Positions 7,085-11,069 of a stretch of 11,069 nucleotides of DNA are shown here, one piece after another. The DNA is taken from contig CAMATV010000070.1 in the NCBI GenBank assembly GCA_945861235.1, positions 1 through 11,069 on the forward strand, written 5' to 3'. The position numbers were made by a program, and so were the translations under genes. This DNA comes from Opitutus sp. GAS368 (GTDB lineage Bacteria; Verrucomicrobiota; Verrucomicrobiia; Opitutales; Opitutaceae). A model generated the notes under the pieces. It did no database searches and was not told where the DNA came from. It was given only the letters and a program-made list of their open reading frames with translations. Numbering within the stretch: the stretch's first letter is position 1; the number at the start of each line of letters is the position of its first letter.

Positions 7085-8794
7085 ATGCTCCGCGCTCCCG
7101 CCACCGCTCCCTGCGACCGCCGCCGGCTCATCGTCTGCACCACCCTCGCCGCACTCGTGTTTGCGAGCCGGGCCTGGTTGGCCCAGGTCTGGGGCTCCGC
7201 CCTGCCCTTCTGGGACGAATGGGACCTCGAAGCCGTCGGGCTGTATCGGCCGTGGATGGACGGCACACTGCGTCTGGACGATCTGTTCCAGGCCCATAAC
7301 AAACATCGCCTCTTGCTCACGCGCCTCGTCGATCTTGGGTTCTTTGTTCTCTACGGACGCTGGGCACCGTGGGCCCAGATCGTCCTCAACGCCGCGCTTC
7401 ATGCCGCCACTGCCGCCACACTCGCCGCCCTGTTCTGGCCCGCACTCACCGCCCGTCCGCGCACGGGTTTCATCATCGGAATCGCGGTGATTTTCTCTGC
7501 GATCTGCGGCTGGCAAAATGCCCTGCTCGGCATCCAGTCCCAGGTCTATTTCTCCAATCTGCTCGCCGTCGGAGCGCTCGCCGGCCTCACCCTCGCGCCG
7601 CCCTTGAGCCGCGGCTGGTGGGCTGGCTGGGTGGCCGCCCTGCTCGCCCTGTTCTCCTTTGCCGCCGGCGTATTTGCCGCCCTGGCCGCCCTCGCAGTCA
7701 CCTTCGTTTTTCCGCCCGGGGGTCGCCGCACACTCGGCCACTGGGCCGCCCTCACACTCATCGCCGCCCTCGCCGCGTTCAGTCTCTTCGGGTTCACCGA
7801 ACCACCCGGACAGGTCGCGTTTCACGCTCAAAACCTCTCGCAATATTACGCCGTTGTTTCCCGCTGTCTCGGCTGGCCCCATGTCAATTCCCCGGTCGCG
7901 TGGCTACTCATGCAACTCCCGCTCGTCGCGCTGCTCGTCAGCCGCTGCCGCACCCGCACAACGCTCAACGCGCTCGATCGCTGTGCGCTCGCACTCGTCA
8001 TGTTTGCAGTGCTCCAAGCCGCCGCCGTGGCCCACCAACGCGGCAACGGCTTGATGGACTCCCGGCCCCTCTCCCGTTACCAAGACCCCTTGCTGCTCGG
8101 TGCCGCCGCCCAACTCTACGCCGCGTTGCAACTCGCCATCAGTTGGGGCCGCGCCGGCCGCACCGTCACGCTCGCGTGGTCGGCATCCGCCGCCTTCGGG
8201 CTCCTCACACTCACCACGACCAATCTCACTTTGAATCTCCCTTACAAGCGCGCCCAAGACATCGCGAGTCTCGCCCAGGTGCGCACCTATCTGACCACTC
8301 AGGACAGCACACTCTTCACTCGCGATCCGGTCTTCCCCGGTCCACACCCCAATCCGAAAGTCGTCCAACAGGTCCTCGACGATCCCGTCCTCCGACCCGT
8401 GTTGCCGCTCGCTTTTTTCAATGACCATTCCGGATCCCATGGTGAACCGCCGCCCTGGATCATCGCGCACGGTCGCACGCTCTTTCTCGTCGCACTGGCA
8501 GCATTCTTCGCCGCGCTCGTCTGGCCGCCCCCACCCTCAGCACCCGCGTTTACTCGCGCCCTAACACCCACCGCACCGCGCGCGACAGTGGCCCCATCGG
8601 CCGCTCCAGTTGCAACGACGGCGGCAACACCCCACGCATCCGCGTATCCTCCAGCACCGCACGCACCGACTCCGGATTCGGATGCGGCACCAGCAACCGC
8701 GGCTGGCCCGCAAACACCGCCGCGTCCCCGCTCCGCTGAAACGCCACCGCCAGCCGCACCGGCGCCTCGCGGTCCCGCATCCGCGGCAAAATAA
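7085..8794 (+). CDS. Polytopic membrane protein of an unnamed polysaccharide-locus family, GT-C-like; antisense-encoded C-terminal tail
   Basis: I do not recognise a named family. The 569-residue frame starts seven bases after the phosphotransferase stop, so it is probably cotranscribed. A first helix (about 15-37) is followed by a periplasmic-type loop with PFWDEWD (41-47), WMDGT (57-61) and AHNKHR (70-75), then multiple helices, a QNALLGIQSQVYFS segment (144-157), SRPLSRYQD, and a C-terminal PHPNP motif at 420-424 followed by VLDDPVLRPVLP. A second copy of this family lies at 8550-9989 with the same motifs at the same residue numbers. An acidic pair in the first loop and an H-x-x-H-R element recall lipid-linked-sugar-dependent GT-C enzymes, but that is inference. 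The homologous part ends near residue 485 after a last helix; residues 489-569 are Pro/Ala/Thr-rich and are read from the antisense of the neighbouring gene, suggesting a lost stop. Confidence 0.8.
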   Translation: MLRAPATAPCDRRRLIVCTTLAALVFASRAWLAQVWGSALPFWDEWDLEAVGLYRPWMDGTLRLDDLFQAHNKHRLLLTRLVDLGFFVLYGRWAPWAQIVLNAALHAATAATLAALFWPALTARPRTGFIIGIAVIFSAICGWQNALLGIQSQVYFSNLLAVGALAGLTLAPPLSRGWWAGWVAALLALFSFAAGVFAALAALAVTFVFPPGGRRTLGHWAALTLIAALAAFSLFGFTEPPGQVAFHAQNLSQYYAVVSRCLGWPHVNSPVAWLLMQLPLVALLVSRCRTRTTLNALDRCALALVMFAVLQAAAVAHQRGNGLMDSRPLSRYQDPLLLGAAAQLYAALQLAISWGRAGRTVTLAWSASAAFGLLTLTTTNLTLNLPYKRAQDIASLAQVRTYLTTQDSTLFTRDPVFPGPHPNPKVVQQVLDDPVLRPVLPLAFFNDHSGSHGEPPPWIIAHGRTLFLVALAAFFAALVWPPPPSAPAFTRALTPTAPRATVAPSAAPVATTAATPHASAYPPAPHAPTPDSDAAPATAAGPQTPPRPRSAETPPPAAPAPRGPASAAK

Positions 8795-9989
8795 TCCGCT
8801 GCATCGTTTCACCCGATAGTCCCGCCCACCCGATGAGCAAAAACAGCCCCCACGCCGCGCCGACCACGCTCGCCACCCGCGCCCCGCTCCCGCCTCCCGC
8901 GCCCCCCTCCGCCCGCGCCTCGCGCACCAGCACCACCGCGCACCATGCATTCGCCAGCGGCAACAGCACCAAAAAATCCGCGTAACGCGACGGCACCGCC
9001 CCGGCAAATTCCCCGCTCGCCCCGCGCGACCACGCCATCGCCGCCGCCATCGACACGGCCCAGCCCCCGCACAGCACGACAAAATCTTCGCCCGCCGACG
9101 CGCGCCGTTTCCCCCGCACACGCGCCACCACGATCCACGCCAACGGCGCGTTCAAAACCAACGCCGCCCACGGTTGCCACGCCTGCGGCCAGGCCAGCGC
9201 CCGCAAAAACGTCTCCCCCCATTGGCCCGCCGACTGCGCCTGCAACGCCGCGTGCTCCCGCATCTCCGCGCGCAGCGCCCACGCCGCCACCAACAACCCC
9301 ACGGCCGGCCAAACCTCACGCGATCTCGCCGCTGACCACCTCCTCCGCTCCACCGCGCGTAACCCCACCAGCCCAATCAACGCCACCGGCACCAGCGCCG
9401 CCCCACCCATCGCAAGCAGGCCCGCCCCGCCCGCCGCCAGCCCCGCCCACCGCTGCCAACCCGCCACGCCTTCCCCGCCCAACCACCGCAGCGCCAAAAT
9501 TGAAAATCCCAGAGAAAAATAAACCTGCGACTGAAATCCCCACAGCGCATTGTGCCACGCAAGCTGGGGCAGAAACGCCAGCGCCACCCCCACCGCAATC
9601 AGTGCATTTCCCTTCGCCCCCACCCCGCTTGCGCGCACCACCATCGCCGCGAGTCCCGCCGCCGCCAACGCCCGCAGCCCTGCGCCCACCACCAATTGCA
9701 CCAGCGGGTCCCACTGCCCGTTCACACTGAACAACCCCACATCGAGCGCCTTCGTCCAAAAAATCCGATGCTCATTGTGCGCCCGAAAAAAATCCACCGC
9801 GCGCCACGTCCCGTCGCGCCACGCCGGATAGAGCCCCCGCCCCTCCACATCCCACGCATCGCCCCACGGAATGTCCGTCCCCGCCACCGCCACCAGCGCG
9901 AGTTGCGCCGCCAACACCATGACAAAAACCACCGCCGCCAGCCATGCTCCGCCTCTCTCTCTCCGTGCCTCTGTGTATCCGTAGTTCAT
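8550..9989 (-). CDS. Polytopic membrane protein, paralogue of the protein at 7085-8794
   Basis: A 479-residue membrane protein from ATG 9989 to TAA 8550, of the same unnamed family as the convergent gene. Shared motifs: PWGDAWD (41-47), WRDGT (57-61), AHNEHR (70-75), HNALWGFQSQVYFS (146-159), a later PSRYAD and C-terminal PHPNP (435-439) followed by VLEDTRMRGVLP. In the block 41-75 about 20 of 35 residues match the paralogue without a gap, which supports both chosen starts. At least eight hydrophobic helices are evident. A periplasm-facing glycosyltransferase or related envelope function is only inferred from the first-loop Asp residues and the neighbours. The first residues, MNYGYTEARRERGG, are encoded by a simple repeat of the CACAGAGGCACGGAGA type, so the native N-terminus may have been replaced. 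It follows the glycosyltransferase stop by 47 bases and is probably cotranscribed with it. Its last 245 bases overlap the convergent gene. Confidence 0.85.
   Translation of the reverse strand: MNYGYTEARRERGGAWLAAVVFVMVLAAQLALVAVAGTDIPWGDAWDVEGRGLYPAWRDGTWRAVDFFRAHNEHRIFWTKALDVGLFSVNGQWDPLVQLVVGAGLRALAAAGLAAMVVRASGVGAKGNALIAVGVALAFLPQLAWHNALWGFQSQVYFSLGFSILALRWLGGEGVAGWQRWAGLAAGGAGLLAMGGAALVPVALIGLVGLRAVERRRWSAARSREVWPAVGLLVAAWALRAEMREHAALQAQSAGQWGETFLRALAWPQAWQPWAALVLNAPLAWIVVARVRGKRRASAGEDFVVLCGGWAVSMAAAMAWSRGASGEFAGAVPSRYADFLVLLPLANAWCAVVLVREARAEGGAGGGSGARVASVVGAAWGLFLLIGWAGLSGETMQRIILPRMRDREAPVRLAVAFQRSGDAAVFAGQPRLLVPHPNPESVRAVLEDTRMRGVLPPSLQLERPMGPLSRAVRWVLGRE
9947..9980 (-). repeat. CT/GA-rich simple repeat spanning the first codons of the 8550-9989 gene
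   Basis: On the plus strand the sequence reads as period-8 blocks CTCCGCCT, CTCTCTCT, CCGTGCCT, CTGTGTAT. On the minus strand it resembles the CACAGAGGCACGGAGA class of dispersed repeats that I recall from gene edges in several phyla. It shares the 11-mer CTCCGCCTCTC and the 10-mer CTCTCTCCGT with the octamer array at 10814-10869, so the two are probably members of one family. Confidence 0.6.
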
Positions 9990-10005
9990 TCGAAATTTCT
10001 GGTTT

Positions 10006-10026
10006 CCCGCTCAGCCCTCAGCTCTC
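10006..10026 (-). repeat. Short imperfect heptamer triplet in the 47-base intergenic gap
   Basis: On the minus strand GAGAGCT, GAGGGCT and GAGCGGG follow one another just upstream of the ATG at 9989. The array occupies the position where a ribosome-binding site or short leader would be. It is short and imperfect, so it could be chance in a biased sequence. Confidence 0.4.
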
Positions 10027-10036
10027 AACCCATTCT

Positions 10037-11041
10037 TCACACCGGCCTCACCTTCCGATGCCCGGTCTGCTTCGCCCGCAGCAACGCGACCGCTTTCCAG
10101 ATCCCAAACGCCACGCGGTATTTCAATTTCACGAGTCCCGCCCACCACGCACCGTGGGGCACAAAATGCTTCAGGTAAACCTCACGGTTCGCGTCGAAGA
10201 TCGCCCGCGACATCACGGCAAACTCCTTCGCCACGCTCACGCCCTTCAGGTGCGTGATCGCCACGCGCCCGTCATACACAACGCGAAATCCGGCCTCGTT
10301 CACCCGGATGCACAGATCGAGATCATCCCCATACATAAAAAAACGTTCGTCGAACACCGCCCCGTCCGCCGCCACCTCCGCCGCAAACAACCACCGCGCC
10401 CCCATCATGAACGCCCCGTTGATCGCCCCCACATCATACGTCTCCGCCTCGGGCAAAAACGTCAGATTGTAACCCGCCACCCAAGCACACCCCGGCCACT
10501 TCCCCGCCAACCCACTCGCCCGGCAAAACCCATCCCACAAGGTCGGAATACTCCGCCGGCACGCCAGATCCATCGTCCCGTCCGCCGTCACCAGTTTCGG
10601 CGAGATCAACCCGATCGCCCGATCCGCTTCCAGCCGCGCCACGCAATGCTCCAGCGCCGCCGCAGTGCACACCGTATCCGGATTTAAAAACAGCACGAAC
10701 GCTCCGCGCGTCTTCGCAAAACCTAGATTGTTCGCTCGCCCAAAACCCAGATTCGTCTCCGCAGCCACATAGTCCACCCACGGAAAATCCCGCCGCACCC
10801 TCTCGCCCACGTCGTCTCCTTCTCCGCCTCTCCCCCTCTCCCCCTTTCCCCCTCTCTCCGTCTCTCCGGCTCCGCGCGCCGCCGCGCTCGCGGCCGCCGA
10901 ATTATCCACCACGCACACCTCCACCGCCCCGCGCGTCCCATCCGCTCGCGCCAACTCCCGCGGAATCGAACCCAGACACGCCCCAATCTCGTCGCGCGAT
11001 TGATACGCGACGATGATGATCGAGAGCAGCGGTTGACCCAT
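10037..11041 (-). CDS. Family 2 glycosyltransferase, WbbL/rhamnosyltransferase-like
   Basis: A 334-residue cytoplasmic or membrane-associated glycosyltransferase of the GT-A fold, which would add a sugar from a nucleotide donor to a lipid-linked glycan. Motifs in order: LSIIIVAYQS (6-15), VCVVDNS (42-48, the DN form typical of WbbL-like enzymes), NLGFGRANNLGFA (97-109), VLFLNPDT (116-123, metal-binding region), ISPKLV, GAINGAFMMGAR (205-216), and FDERFFMYGDDLDLCIR (230-246), the catalytic-base region, then ITHLKGVS. A basic amphipathic C-terminus follows. The start is ATG 11041; a GTG six bases upstream is also possible and lies close behind AAGGA. An insert of about 20 residues (58-77, rich in Gly, Glu and Arg) between VVDNS and VRRDFPWV is encoded by an octamer repeat, which is unusual inside this domain. 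First gene of a minus-strand pair. The donor sugar is not predictable. Confidence 0.92.
   Translation of the reverse strand: MGQPLLSIIIVAYQSRDEIGACLGSIPRELARADGTRGAVEVCVVDNSAAASAAARGAGETERGGKGERGRGGEGDDVGERVRRDFPWVDYVAAETNLGFGRANNLGFAKTRGAFVLFLNPDTVCTAAALEHCVARLEADRAIGLISPKLVTADGTMDLACRRSIPTLWDGFCRASGLAGKWPGCAWVAGYNLTFLPEAETYDVGAINGAFMMGARWLFAAEVAADGAVFDERFFMYGDDLDLCIRVNEAGFRVVYDGRVAITHLKGVSVAKEFAVMSRAIFDANREVYLKHFVPHGAWWAGLVKLKYRVAFGIWKAVALLRAKQTGHRKVRPV
10814..10869 (-). repeat. Imperfect octamer array (consensus CTCCCCCT on plus strand) inside the glycosyltransferase gene
   Basis: Seven consecutive octamers: GTCTCCTT, CTCCGCCT, CTCCCCCT, CTCCCCCT, TTCCCCCT, CTCTCCGT, CTCTCCGG. The two middle units are identical, their direct neighbours differ by one base, and the outer ones by two or three. 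The array encodes residues about 58-77 of the glycosyltransferase and keeps the frame open. Adding or losing one unit would shift the frame, three units would not. Confidence 0.8.
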
Positions 11042-11069
11042 GCCCACGATCCTTGCCCTTCCTTCCGCC

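Noticed and set aside
6256..7320. 354-residue minus-strand acidic frame
   Set aside because: Antisense shadow of the transferase catalytic domain; Gly/Ala/Glu/Asp-rich with no motif.
5577..7490. Long plus-strand open frame rich in Arg and Pro overlapping the transferase
   Set aside because: It is a shifted frame of the C-rich transferase and the next gene. The protein is almost only R, P, H, S; absence of stops follows from codon bias.
8339..8690. Inverted repeat formed by the matching PHPNP-coding stretches of the two paralogues
   Set aside because: DNA similarity there is modest and explained by shared protein sequence; no near-perfect arms long enough for a structural role.

Overview
The window looks like chromosome of a high-GC verrucomicrobial bacterium, most likely an Opitutaceae relative. 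This is inferred from the verrucomicrobial-style TonB-dependent receptor N-terminus (a short V-L-S-x-F-x-V box followed by GYRAG), from strongly GC-ending codons, and from the simple tandem repeats at gene edges. No rRNA, tRNA, CRISPR array, transposase or integrase is visible.

Layout. (1) 1-1327, minus: the first 442 codons of a TonB-dependent outer-membrane receptor, cut by the window edge. (2) 1443-2732 and 2734-3459, minus: xseA (exonuclease VII large subunit), preceded with one spacer base by a TVP38/TMEM64-type membrane protein. (3) 3548-8794, plus: an apparent three-gene polysaccharide operon made of an O-antigen ligase/polymerase with a TPR tail, a polyprenyl-phosphate sugar-1-phosphate transferase (WcaJ/WbaP type), and a polytopic membrane protein of a family I cannot name. 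(4) 11041-8550, minus: a converging pair consisting of a WbbL-like family 2 glycosyltransferase followed by a second member of the same unnamed membrane family.

Together, genes 3548-11041 form part of a surface or exopolysaccharide cluster. The phosphotransferase would load the first sugar on undecaprenyl phosphate, the family 2 enzyme would add a sugar in the cytoplasm, the two unnamed membrane proteins may act on the periplasmic side (their first-loop motif resembles GT-C enzymes), and the ligase/polymerase would transfer or polymerise the product. No flippase is in the window, so the locus probably continues past 11069.

The main points of interest are: the two unnamed membrane proteins are paralogues that meet tail-to-tail and overlap by 245 bases, giving one of them an 81-residue tail read from the antisense of the other; imperfect 7- and 8-base tandem repeats lie at or inside the starts of three cluster genes, including an in-frame insertion in the glycosyltransferase catalytic domain; and the plus strand is C-rich regardless of gene direction. 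All intergenic gaps are below about 120 bases, so there is no long gene-free stretch. Everything here comes from reading the sequence by eye; no database search was run.
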